DNA from: UBA965 sp046303375
GTDB taxonomy: Bacteria > Chloroflexota > Chloroflexia > Chloroflexales > Roseiflexaceae
DNA: 14,336 nucleotides
Direction: 5' to 3'
Assembly: GCA_046303375.1 (NCBI GenBank)
Contig: JBKCGB010000074.1
Coordinates: forward strand, 1-14,336
A program made the translations under genes and the position numbers. Under the pieces are notes generated by a model that saw only the letters and a list, made by a program, of their open reading frames with translations, was not told the origin of the DNA and made no database searches. Positions 7,085 through 14,033 of this stretch are shown here, piece after piece. Every line of letters starts with the position of its first letter. Position 1 is the first letter of the stretch.

Positions 7085-7582
7085 TTACCCTCCATGACGA
7101 CGGTCGGCGTAGACTCGATGGAGCGCATCCACTACATGTGGTGGAACGAGCCACGATACATCGGCGCCGAGTGACGCTAATTCACGCACCCGCGTGGAAC
7201 TAAAGTATGTGTATTGATGACTTGCCATAAAGTATACCAAATCAATGTCAGGCGCAAGGCGTTGATTGACTTGTGCCATCTGAAATTCGGCTTCGAAATC
7301 GTTGGCAGCCCGCAACCCACGCACGATTACGCCAGCACCGATACTTTTGGCATACGTGACGGTTAGGGTACTGTATGTTTCAATGCGAATTTTGGGCATG
7401 TGTGCGGTGGCTTGGCGCAAAAAATCCACTCGTTGTGCAGTCGAAAACAACAACCGCTTGTTGTCGGGGCGATCAAATACTGCCATCACAATCGTATCAA
7501 AGATGTGTGATGCCCGCTCGGCAATATCAAGATGCCCATTGGTGACTGGGTCGAAACTCCCAGGGTAGAGTGCTATACTCAT
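7085..7582 (-). CDS. coaD: Phosphopantetheine adenylyltransferase
   Basis: The 165-aa product matches family length. CoaD transfers AMP from ATP to 4'-phosphopantetheine, the penultimate step of coenzyme A synthesis, in the cytosol. The nucleotidyltransferase signature YPGSFDPVTNGH (6-17, with the TxGH motif at 14-17), the RGLR motif (88-91), the DFEAEFQMAQVNQRLAP helix and the SSTRVRE ATP-binding motif (128-134) are all present. The start overlaps the rsmD stop by 4 bases (ATGA) and has AAAGGAG seven bases upstream, so translation is coupled. rsmD-coaD is a widely conserved pair. Confidence 0.97.
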   Translation of the reverse strand: MSIALYPGSFDPVTNGHLDIAERASHIFDTIVMAVFDRPDNKRLLFSTAQRVDFLRQATAHMPKIRIETYSTLTVTYAKSIGAGVIVRGLRAANDFEAEFQMAQVNQRLAPDIDLVYFMASHQYTYFSSTRVRELASLGADVSWLVPPHVVDALHRVYADRRHGG

Positions 7583-8151
7583 ACATCGGCTCCTTTGTGT
7601 GGCAGGGTATGCCGAAATAATGTAATGCAGGAACCACCAAACTGGCGAAAATCACAGCGATTCAGCGCACCGTAGCTGTCTGTGAATTCCACATGAATGG
7701 AATGCCCAATAATGAGAATACCGTCGTGTTGCACCACGTCACGTGCCGCAATATCGGCGAGTGTGTCGTGAATGTGTGGGTCTGCATACGGTGGGTCCAT
7801 CATCACCAGGTCATAGCGCATCCCGCCATGCTGTTGCAAAAAGCGTGCAACAGGCTGTTGATAGACTTTGGCTCGAGCAATCAATTTCGTATGGGTGAGA
7901 TTTTCTTTGATGACTTGGCATTCGGCGGATTTCTGCTCGACGAAGTCGCACCACTCCATCCCACGCGATAGTCCTTCGATGCCAATTGACCCCGTGCCCG
8001 CATAGAGGTCGAGCATGCGCCCATGGATGGCACCATAACCGTAGAGAATCGAAAAGAGTGACTCCTTGACACTGTCGAGCATGGGGCGTGTCCCGTTGCC
8101 ACGGGGTCCTTTGAGATGGTGTCCTTTGGCACTTCCTGTGATGACCCGCAT
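7579..8151 (-). CDS. rsmD: 16S rRNA (guanine966-N2)-methyltransferase RsmD
   Basis: The 190-aa product is a Rossmann-fold methyltransferase expected to methylate G966 of 16S rRNA on the assembling 30S subunit using S-adenosylmethionine. It shows the family's N-terminal RVITGSAKGHHLKGPRG and TRPMLDSVKESLFSIL segments, the SAM-binding motif LDLYAGTGSIG (47-57) and the catalytic DPPY (119-122). It sits 3 bases after the metallophosphoesterase stop and overlaps coaD by 4 bases. Its ribosome-binding site is weak (GGTAAG), consistent with coupling to the upstream gene. Confidence 0.96.
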   Translation of the reverse strand: MRVITGSAKGHHLKGPRGNGTRPMLDSVKESLFSILYGYGAIHGRMLDLYAGTGSIGIEGLSRGMEWCDFVEQKSAECQVIKENLTHTKLIARAKVYQQPVARFLQQHGGMRYDLVMMDPPYADPHIHDTLADIAARDVVQHDGILIIGHSIHVEFTDSYGALNRCDFRQFGGSCITLFRHTLPHKGADV

Positions 8152-8154
8152 GTC

Positions 8155-8919
8155 TTACCGCCCTACCGCCAAACGGCGACTCAACGTAGGCGATAATTCG
8201 GGCTCGTGTGCCTGCATCTGGCGCTGGGTTTGCGCAATATCGTATGCGACTCGTTTGAATGTCAGTGTATGTGCATCCGTATCAAGGATGGCATATGCTG
8301 CGGTTGGATCACCATCGCGTGGCTGTCCCACGCTCCCCGGATTCACATAGTAGCGCTCGCTCCGGTTAAAGGTAATCGTCAAGTTGGGTTGTGGGCGTAG
8401 CGGCCCGAGCGTTTGCCCATCCGCATTGGTAATCAGATAAATCTGTAGATGAGAATGCCCAATAAAACAAACATGTTGGTTGTACTGTTGGCTTGCTAAA
8501 TAAGCCCAGTTGGCATCTGCTTGCCACGGCTGCCACAAATATTCCCACACCGGATCACGCGGGCTACCGTGGACGATGTAGTAATCGTCACTCATATCGC
8601 GATAGATGGGCAATTCAGCCAAATATTTCGCATATGCGGGATCGAGTTGCTTGCCGTTCCAAATATTGGCTCGTTTGGCATCGATGTTAAACTCGTGAAT
8701 GTTGACTTTGTTACTACCTATACAGGCTAAATCATGATTGCCTGCAATCATGACGGCATCAAGGTCGAGCATGCGTGCCATGCATTCGTTGGGGCGTGGG
8801 CCGTACCCGATGGTATCACCGAGATTCCATACCACGTCAAACGCCCCGTGTGCATCATTCAAAACGGTCTCGAGTGCCACGTAGTTTGAATGGATGTCTG
8901 ATACAAGTAACACACGCAT
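8155..8919 (-). CDS. YfcE/MJ0936-type metallophosphoesterase
   Basis: The 254-aa product is a calcineurin-like phosphoesterase with the full metal-ligand set: SDIH (Asp8, His10), GDTIGYGP (Asp35), GNHD (Asn61, His62), VHGS (His117) and GHSH (His155, His157). The late NPGSVGQPRDGDP motif is characteristic of the YfcE/MJ0936 subgroup. These enzymes hydrolyse phosphodiesters in vitro, but their natural substrates vary, so none is assigned. It is the first gene of a four-gene operon (metallophosphoesterase, rsmD, coaD, coiled coil). GAAGG lies seven bases before the ATG at 8919. Its promoter must be in the 98-bp divergent gap to the GerMN gene; the best candidate I see would start transcription too close to the ribosome-binding site, so it is not called. 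Confidence 0.93.
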   Translation of the reverse strand: MRVLLVSDIHSNYVALETVLNDAHGAFDVVWNLGDTIGYGPRPNECMARMLDLDAVMIAGNHDLACIGSNKVNIHEFNIDAKRANIWNGKQLDPAYAKYLAELPIYRDMSDDYYIVHGSPRDPVWEYLWQPWQADANWAYLASQQYNQHVCFIGHSHLQIYLITNADGQTLGPLRPQPNLTITFNRSERYYVNPGSVGQPRDGDPTAAYAILDTDAHTLTFKRVAYDIAQTQRQMQAHEPELSPTLSRRLAVGR

Positions 8920-8952
8920 GGTAGAACCTTCATCATAAGTTTGCCAACCCTA

Positions 8953-8982
8953 TTGCGTAAAGTACATACTATGATGTATAGT
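8953..8982 (+). promoter_or_regulatory. Candidate promoter of the GerMN gene
   Basis: TTGCGT (8953-8958) and TATAGT (8977-8982) are 18 bp apart and lie about 35 bp upstream of the ATG at 9018. Both are partial matches to the sigma-70 consensus. The -10 element overlaps the dyad at 8967-8997. Confidence 0.45.
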
Positions 8983-8997
8983 AGTTACATCATACTA
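8967..8997. promoter_or_regulatory. Operator-like dyad in the divergent intergenic region
   Basis: The arms TACTATGATGTA (8967-8978) and TACATCATACTA (8986-8997) are inverted repeats with a single mismatch and a 7-bp spacer; the inner 9 bp of each arm are perfect. The dyad covers the candidate -10 element of the GerMN gene and lies in the shared upstream region of the metallophosphoesterase operon. No regulator gene is adjacent, so the binding protein is unknown. Confidence 0.45.
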
Positions 8998-9017
8998 GCA
9001 ACGATGGGGGGTGTGGC

Positions 9018-10559
9018 ATGTCAAATGGAGTGACGCATTGCCCATATGTAGGGCTCCGACAGAACAAAGCGATTCAGTTTTCGACGCCGACGGCAGAGCA
9101 CCGTTGCTACGTGAGTGGCGATGCGCTCGATATCCCTGTCGACCAAGCGAGCTATTGTCTATCGCAGTTCCATACACAATGTCCATTATACATGGGAAGT
9201 CTGTCAACGCCAAAAAAACCTGAATCCGCGGGGACGAAAGGGCGCAAAAAAGTAGCCCAGGAGGCTGCGTTTGTGCCTGTACGTGAGGCACGTGATGATG
9301 CATTCGGTCGTGACGACGCCGATGACCCATGGCAGCCAGCCACGGTGGCACGCCCTGCGCCGCGCCCACGGGTTCCTGAGCCAGCAGCCAACTACACGAT
9401 GTTTTATGTGGCGTTGGTGATTGTGTTGGCACTTGCGGGTGGCATCTATTGGTACGCAAGTAGCATGTTGACCCCAGATGGGACGGTGTTGGCGATTGAT
9501 GCTACGGCGACGACGCAAGTCCTGGATGCACTCCCTACCGAAATCCCGGCCACAGCGGTGCCCACTGCGCCACCGGAGCCGTCACCCATGCCCACAGCCG
9601 CACCAGCAGTTGTGGTGGTGGTCGATACGGCCACACCGCAGAGTGTGGCGACCCCACGTCCTACTGCACGCACGGTCATTACGTTTACGCCCTCACCGAG
9701 TAGTGGTGGTAATACCAACACGTCTGGTGGTGCACCTGCACCAACGACAGTGGATGACAGCAAAACGATGCAACTCTGGCTCTATTTCGGTGATGCAAGT
9801 GGGACGCTGATTGTCCCAGTACAGCGCTCGCTCACCGTCACCGGAAAGCGGGTGGCAGGTACGGCTATGTCTGCCCTGATTACTGATGGTCCACGCAACG
9901 GACTACAGCGGTTGGTGCTCCCAGATGTGACACTCAAGTCGCTTTCAATCAAAAATGGCACGGCCTTGGTTGATTTCGACAAGCGCCCCACGGGTCAAGG
10001 CGATGTCCGCGGCTTTGCAGCTATGACGCTCACGCTGACGCAATTTAGCACTATCCAAAAAGTAAAATACCTGATCAACGGTGTAGATATGCCACCCGAA
10101 AACGGTATCAGCGAGACACGCCCCCTCATCAATGTCACCAATCCGGACAATCTTGGTGGGGATGCATACCCTGCAGTCCTCTACTTTGTGGCCAACAACG
10201 GCATCCACGATGTACCGGTGACCCGCATGATTCCCAAGCCGGCGAACGCACTCGATGCGACAGTACGTGCATGGTTGGCAGGTCCAGGCCAGTATGCGGG
10301 TGCACTGAAACGAGTGGTGCCGGAATCGGTGCAACTGCGCGGTGTGGCGCTCCAAAATGGGCTAGCGACGATAGATTTTACCCAGCCATTCGCTGATATT
10401 AGTGATCGCCCAGCCGCCATGCGTACGTTGGTCGAAACCGTGACGAATATCAGTGGCGTCAAAAGCGTCCAGGTGTTGGTAGAAGGCAAACTTATCGGTC
10501 AGCTGTGGGGCAACGATTACAATCGGACATTCGAAGCACGGGTAATTAACCCTGAATGA
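9018..10559 (+). CDS. Membrane-anchored protein with N-terminal Cys signature and two GerMN domains
   Basis: The product is 513 aa. The start at 9018 has a G-rich ribosome-binding site (GGGGGGTG, 5 bases upstream) and is needed to include the N-terminal cysteine signature CPYVGL...CY...YCLS...CP (Cys8, 30, 47, 55). A basic and acidic linker follows, then one transmembrane helix (about 128-147) and an Ala/Pro/Thr-rich extracellular linker (about 165-245). Two GerMN domains come last (about 251-358 and 386-497), each with the LYF...VPV start, a GP...GL or GP...AL turn and a [VI]DF strand. By topology the cysteine region is cytoplasmic and the GerMN pair external. GerMN is known from spore germination and sporulation proteins of Firmicutes but is widespread in non-sporulating bacteria. 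No sporulation gene is seen here, so a cell-wall or envelope-sensing role is inferred. It is transcribed alone. Confidence 0.87.
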   Translation: MSNGVTHCPYVGLRQNKAIQFSTPTAEHRCYVSGDALDIPVDQASYCLSQFHTQCPLYMGSLSTPKKPESAGTKGRKKVAQEAAFVPVREARDDAFGRDDADDPWQPATVARPAPRPRVPEPAANYTMFYVALVIVLALAGGIYWYASSMLTPDGTVLAIDATATTQVLDALPTEIPATAVPTAPPEPSPMPTAAPAVVVVVDTATPQSVATPRPTARTVITFTPSPSSGGNTNTSGGAPAPTTVDDSKTMQLWLYFGDASGTLIVPVQRSLTVTGKRVAGTAMSALITDGPRNGLQRLVLPDVTLKSLSIKNGTALVDFDKRPTGQGDVRGFAAMTLTLTQFSTIQKVKYLINGVDMPPENGISETRPLINVTNPDNLGGDAYPAVLYFVANNGIHDVPVTRMIPKPANALDATVRAWLAGPGQYAGALKRVVPESVQLRGVALQNGLATIDFTQPFADISDRPAAMRTLVETVTNISGVKSVQVLVEGKLIGQLWGNDYNRTFEARVINPE

Positions 10560-10597
10560 TGTAGCACACCACCGAGATGCCGGCTCTCATAAGCGTC

Positions 10598-10631
10598 ATG
10601 CCATGACCGCAAAGCGGTCGTGGCATCTTTT
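10598..10631 (+). terminator. Intrinsic terminator of the GerMN gene
   Basis: A 13-bp stem (10598-10610 with 10614-10626, one G-T pair) and a 3-nt loop are followed by CTTTT. It begins 39 bases after the GerMN stop. This is the only hairpin in the window with a clear T-run on its own strand. Confidence 0.8.
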
Positions 10632-10670
10632 CGTCACGGCTGGAATATGCCAGCGTTGGCTATGGTAAAG

Positions 10671-10699
10671 ATGGCACCCGCGCGTAGCGCCGATGCCAT
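10671..10699 (-). terminator. Candidate terminator of the rseP/nuclease operon
   Basis: ATGGCA (10671-10676) pairs with TGCCAT (10694-10699) and GCGC with GCGC around a GTA loop, with a small internal bulge. On the minus strand the hairpin is followed by CTTT. It lies about 85 bases past the stop of the last gene of the minus-strand operon. The rest of the 223-bp convergent gap (10560-10782) shows nothing else I can support. Confidence 0.45.
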
Positions 10700-10782
10700 G
10701 ATGGCAGGGAGAAGGGAGAAGTAGGGGCATAGTATAGCTTCACACTTCAACCATCACGTCACACTTTAATCTTTGTACGGTA

Positions 10783-11121
10783 TCACACCACCGCAATACG
10801 CAGGCGATTGCGCCACGTGGCCAATGTATCTGCATCGAGCATGAACGAGTCTTCGTCAGCAAACATTAACGCATCGAGGACTTCAACAATCATTTGTTCG
10901 CCGGCTGGGAGTGTTTCTTCGTCGAATACATACGCATCGTCGTCGTGCTCGTCATCTGCTGCATCGTCGAGGTCGGTCACGCGCGCATGGTACGCCTGGA
11001 GCGCCCACTGCGCCAATTGGTTGATCGTAACTGCCCCCGACAAATACACATCAATTGCAGTTGCGATGGTCTGACGGGCCTGTGCCGGAGTTTGGGTCAC
11101 AATATTCGGACTCGGGAGCAT
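10783..11121 (-). CDS. Small acidic protein of unknown function
   Basis: The 112-aa product is not recognised. Residues about 13-46 are predicted helical (QARQTIATAIDVYLSG, INQLAQWALQAYHARV). A very acidic run follows (about 50-69, rich in Asp/Glu), then a second helical part (about 74-112) ending WRNRLRIAVV. There is no signal peptide, membrane segment, cysteine or enzyme motif. The ATG at 11121 has GGAGGT nine bases upstream and lies 2 bases after the stop of the Cas4-like nuclease gene, so the two are certainly co-transcribed. Context suggests a partner or regulator of the nuclease; an acidic DNA-mimic-like inhibitor is one idea, but nothing in the sequence proves it. Confidence 0.7.
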   Translation of the reverse strand: MLPSPNIVTQTPAQARQTIATAIDVYLSGAVTINQLAQWALQAYHARVTDLDDAADDEHDDDAYVFDEETLPAGEQMIVEVLDALMFADEDSFMLDADTLATWRNRLRIAVV

Positions 11122-11123
11122 GG

Positions 11124-11660
11124 CTATTGTACCTCCGTATCTGGGATAAGCGATTGATCACACTGTGCCCAAAACCCACAGCCACGGCAACGTGCCGTCT
11201 GTTGATGTGAGCGCGGGCAGTCGGGGTGTGTGTGGTCGTATTGCATTGCGACAATAGTGGTCACGATTTCAGTGCGATGGGCAGCCGTATATTCAATGCG
11301 AAAGGTGTGGTCCGCATAGCGCAATAATCCATATGGCGGGCGCTCACCGTAACATTCTTCGACGAGCAGACAGTATGCGATGAGTTGCATGGCGTCTGAG
11401 TCGTATGGCTTTTTGGCGCGCCGATTCGGCTTGACTTCGACGGGGATTAGTCCCTCCGCACGGCGTAGAATGTAGTCGGGTTTGCCGGTGAGGCGATAGG
11501 TGTGTGACACTAATGGGACATCGAGTGGCAGCACTCCGCCCACATCGCTGTGCACGGTATCCGCCCATGGCAACCCGCTTTGCTGTCGCATGCGGATTGC
11601 CCCATACCACAGCAGCACAACAACGAGCACCAACGCACCGAGGAGTTGTGCGGTTACCAT
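11124..11660 (-). CDS. Cas4-like PD-(D/E)XK nuclease, catalytic half with N-terminal transmembrane helix
   Basis: From the ATG at 11660 the product is 178 aa. Residues about 3-22 form a transmembrane helix. The nuclease core follows: GKPDYIL (Asp62), PVEVKP (Glu75, Lys77) and MQLIAY (Gln92, Tyr96, the QxxxY motif of RecB/Cas4 nucleases). The end carries Cys148 and the C-x2-C-x5-C set Cys158, Cys161, Cys167, which in Cas4/AddB-type enzymes holds a 4Fe-4S cluster together with one N-terminal cysteine. That cysteine is missing here but is found in the preceding gene, whose stop overlaps this start by 7 bases (ATGGTAA). An ATG at 11759 in the same frame would lengthen the product by 33 residues of unconvincing sequence, so 11660 is preferred. 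The family cleaves or resects DNA; the substrate is unknown and no CRISPR array is near. Confidence 0.82.
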   Translation of the reverse strand: MVTAQLLGALVLVVVLLWYGAIRMRQQSGLPWADTVHSDVGGVLPLDVPLVSHTYRLTGKPDYILRRAEGLIPVEVKPNRRAKKPYDSDAMQLIAYCLLVEECYGERPPYGLLRYADHTFRIEYTAAHRTEIVTTIVAMQYDHTHPDCPRSHQQTARCRGCGFWAQCDQSLIPDTEVQ

Positions 11661-11953
11661 GGCCACCACCCTGCCCACATGGCAGTTGCCACCACCACCA
11701 GGGCTATGGTTGCCAGCCATGCAAGGCGTATCAGTAGATTTGAAAGCCATACCAGGCATCCATGGCGCCGATGCGCCACCGTGCCTTGGCGGCGGCGCGG
11801 TGCCACGTCATCGGGTTGCCATCCATTGACCCGTTCGAGCCACCATGCGCGTCTACAGTAGAGATAACTGCCGATGTCGCTGGCGCGAATATAGGGTGGA
11901 TGCGTGTCATGCTGCGTGTAGTCGGGCTTATTGCCCAAAGACGGATGCGCCAT
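11654..11953 (-). CDS. Cas4-like N-terminal half: Fe-S cysteine, GxxxHxxH motif and transmembrane helix
   Basis: The 99-aa product contains IRASDIGSYLYCRRAWWLER (Cys33) and GTVAHRRHG (Gly57, His61, His64), the N-terminal signature of Cas4/DUF83 nucleases: the single N-terminal Fe-S cysteine and the conserved histidine region. A transmembrane helix (about 68-93) and a Trp-rich end then close the frame. The catalytic core and the remaining cysteines are in the next gene, which starts within the last 7 bases of this one. Put together (about 275 aa), the two halves form a Cas4-like enzyme with a two-helix membrane hairpin between the N-terminal cysteine and the nuclease core. The start at 11953 overlaps rseP by 26 bases and is backed by AAGGGTGG four bases upstream. 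It could be a true two-subunit enzyme, or one gene broken by a frameshift. Confidence 0.8.
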   Translation of the reverse strand: MAHPSLGNKPDYTQHDTHPPYIRASDIGSYLYCRRAWWLERVNGWQPDDVAPRRRQGTVAHRRHGCLVWLSNLLIRLAWLATIALVVVATAMWAGWWPW

Positions 11954-13037
11954 TCAGCCACCCTTGGATGTCGCTGATAGTGACTACCACCATCAATATC
12001 ATCAAGGCCATGAACCCTGCCATGTGCACCATGGCCTCGCGCTCGGCAGGAATCCGCTTGCGCCGAATTGCTTCAATCAAGGCAAACATGATGTGACTAC
12101 CATCGAGCGCAGGAATCGGTAGTAGATTAAAGATGGCCAAGTTGATACTGATCAGTGCCATCCAATTGAGATACCCCAACAGCCCATCACGATCAATGAT
12201 TTCGCCTGTTCCTCGTGCCATTCCCACCACTCCCGTCAGCCCGGCATTTTCCACGGGGGGAGCAAAGCCCAACAACCCTTTCAGCAGCGTTTGCAACCCG
12301 TCCAGCATGGCCACGGAAATGGTAATTGTCTGGCTGACACCAAATTGCACTGCTTCAATGATCCCGACTGGTTGGGTGGTGGCACGTTGTGTGTAACCAA
12401 TCCCAAAGCCCATCCGTGACTCGCCATTTTCGAGCGTCCAAGGACCAGGCACGATTTGGAGGGTCTGCGTCTGATCCGCCCGCACAATCTGCACTGGTAT
12501 GGATTGCCCGATCTTGTCTTTGGCGATGACACCGATGTCCATCGCTGGTGTTATTTCGGCACTGTTGTCAACGGTCAACAGGATATCACCTGGCCGGATT
12601 CCTGCTTGTTCGGCAGGTGAGCCTGGGTAGACGGCATTGATGACGAGTCCTGTTTCATAGACGACTTTGCCGTTGGAATAGACCAATCCCGCCAAAATGA
12701 CCACTGCCACCAGCAAATTCATGAAGGGACCAGCAAGGAGCACGATGATGCGTTGAATGATGGGGGCTTCGCGTAAGCTGCCAATACCGTACGATGTCGA
12801 GTCGCCGTCATCCGGTTTGTTGCGAAAGCGCACAAAACCACCCAGTGGCAACCAGTTGAGCGTATACTTGACGCCGTTGCGTTCTGCGAATGTCCAGGCG
12901 CGTGGTGGCATACCAATGCCGAATTCTTCGACATCGATGCGGAAAGCACGAGCGCTCCAAAAATGGCCGAGTTCGTGTGCGACAACCAGTATTCCCAACA
13001 ACACTAAAAACGCCACAATAGTGACTATGGCTGTCAT
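11928..13037 (-). CDS. rseP: Site-2 intramembrane metalloprotease RseP
   Basis: The product is 369 aa from the ATG at 13037, chosen over an in-frame TTG at 13052 because AGAGG sits five bases before it. The first membrane helix carries the zinc motif HELGH (His21, Glu22, His25). A second membrane helix follows near residues 95-120, a single PDZ domain lies at about 131-200, and the third zinc ligand is in the LDG motif (NLLPIPALDGSH, Asp312). The C-terminus has a further membrane helix. RseP-type proteases cut transmembrane anti-sigma factors or clear signal-peptide remnants in the inner membrane. No anti-sigma partner is in the window. It follows cdsA after 114 bases, where dxr is commonly found, and its end overlaps the Cas4-like N-terminal half. 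Confidence 0.95.
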   Translation of the reverse strand: MTAIVTIVAFLVLLGILVVAHELGHFWSARAFRIDVEEFGIGMPPRAWTFAERNGVKYTLNWLPLGGFVRFRNKPDDGDSTSYGIGSLREAPIIQRIIVLLAGPFMNLLVAVVILAGLVYSNGKVVYETGLVINAVYPGSPAEQAGIRPGDILLTVDNSAEITPAMDIGVIAKDKIGQSIPVQIVRADQTQTLQIVPGPWTLENGESRMGFGIGYTQRATTQPVGIIEAVQFGVSQTITISVAMLDGLQTLLKGLLGFAPPVENAGLTGVVGMARGTGEIIDRDGLLGYLNWMALISINLAIFNLLPIPALDGSHIMFALIEAIRRKRIPAEREAMVHMAGFMALMILMVVVTISDIQGWLNGASVFGQ

Positions 13038-13151
13038 GTAGACCTCTTTCAATCACAAGTCGAAATCGTGGGCCATTGCTACGTACCCCTATGACGTGTA
13101 TTGTAGCGAAAAAGTGCACATACAGAGGTAAGGATGTGGTGAGAAATTTTT

Positions 13152-14033
13152 CTATGAAATACCGAATAGATGCAATGCGACATAGACGAGTGGCACCATG
13201 AATATGACGCTGTCGATGCGGTCAAGCATGCCACCGTGTCCAGGAAAGAGTGTGCCTAAATCTTTGATGCCCAGCTGTCGTTTGATGAGCGATTCGGCGA
13301 GGTCGCCGAGTGGCCCAACAATGCCTGCCATCACGCCGATGACAATTCCACCCCACCACGGAATGGGTAGGCCAAACAGCGGGATGCATGCACTACTGGT
13401 AAGGATAGCGCCAATCACGCCGCCGATACTCCCTTCCCAGGTTTTTTTGGGGCTGATGTGTGGGGCGAGCAGATGTTTGCCAAAGTGTCGACCACTAAAA
13501 TAGGCAAAGGTATCACACAGCCACGTGCTGGCCAGTGTGGTGATAATCCATGCCACTCCAGGTGCCATATAGGTGGAGAGGAGCCCATCGCTGAGTGGTG
13601 TACTCATCGCCCGCATTCGCACGATGTACGAGAGCGTATATGCGATATACCACACGGCTGCGATAGTCAATGCCCAACCTGTGTATGCATGGGGATGTTG
13701 GGCATAGCGAAGCATGACCACAAGGGAAAGAATCAGCCCAATAATCAATACATATTCGACTCGGCTACTGTCGAAATACGTGGTTGCAATGACTGCAACC
13801 GCATACACATACCCGACATAGGCGTATGACTTGATGGAGTGCGCGGTGAGTGCCGTAAAGAGCTCAGCAAGACCAATAATACTTGCAACAATGACGACCA
13901 ACGTGACAGTCCACACATCCCACCAAATGGCGAGCACCAGCACGGGAACCAACGGGAGCACGGTAAAGAGCCGTTGGAGCGTGGGATTACGTTTTGGAGG
14001 TGAGGCCACCGAATCGTCGGTCGCGTTTGCCAT
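13152..14033 (-). CDS. cdsA: Phosphatidate cytidylyltransferase
   Basis: The 293-aa polytopic membrane protein has about eight hydrophobic segments. CdsA makes CDP-diacylglycerol from phosphatidic acid and CTP, the branch point for phospholipid head groups. The CDP-alcohol signature is intact near the C-terminus (residues 248-274: S-x2-KR, KD at 257-258, PGHGG at 264-268, DRID at 271-274), and the SPKKTWEGSIGG motif (194-205) is also conserved. The ATG at 14033 overlaps uppS by 47 bases and has no clear ribosome-binding site. A GTG at codon 9 (14009) would still overlap uppS, so the exact start is open, but translational coupling to uppS is likely either way. Confidence 0.94.
   Translation of the reverse strand: MANATDDSVASPPKRNPTLQRLFTVLPLVPVLVLAIWWDVWTVTLVVIVASIIGLAELFTALTAHSIKSYAYVGYVYAVAVIATTYFDSSRVEYVLIIGLILSLVVMLRYAQHPHAYTGWALTIAAVWYIAYTLSYIVRMRAMSTPLSDGLLSTYMAPGVAWIITTLASTWLCDTFAYFSGRHFGKHLLAPHISPKKTWEGSIGGVIGAILTSSACIPLFGLPIPWWGGIVIGVMAGIVGPLGDLAESLIKRQLGIKDLGTLFPGHGGMLDRIDSVIFMVPLVYVALHLFGIS

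Noticed and set aside
8995..9459. Minus-strand ORF of 154 aa over the start of the GerMN gene
   Set aside because: Composition is implausible (many His, Pro and Cys), there is no motif, and it is antisense to a well-supported gene.
9018..10559. Sporulation or germination function for the GerMN protein
   Set aside because: No other spore gene is present, and GerMN domains are common in non-spore-formers; the architecture suggests an envelope protein.
10783..11953. CRISPR-associated Cas4 with a CRISPR-Cas locus
   Set aside because: There is no Cas1, Cas2 or effector gene and no regularly spaced repeats in the window; the nuclease is Cas4-like by motif only.
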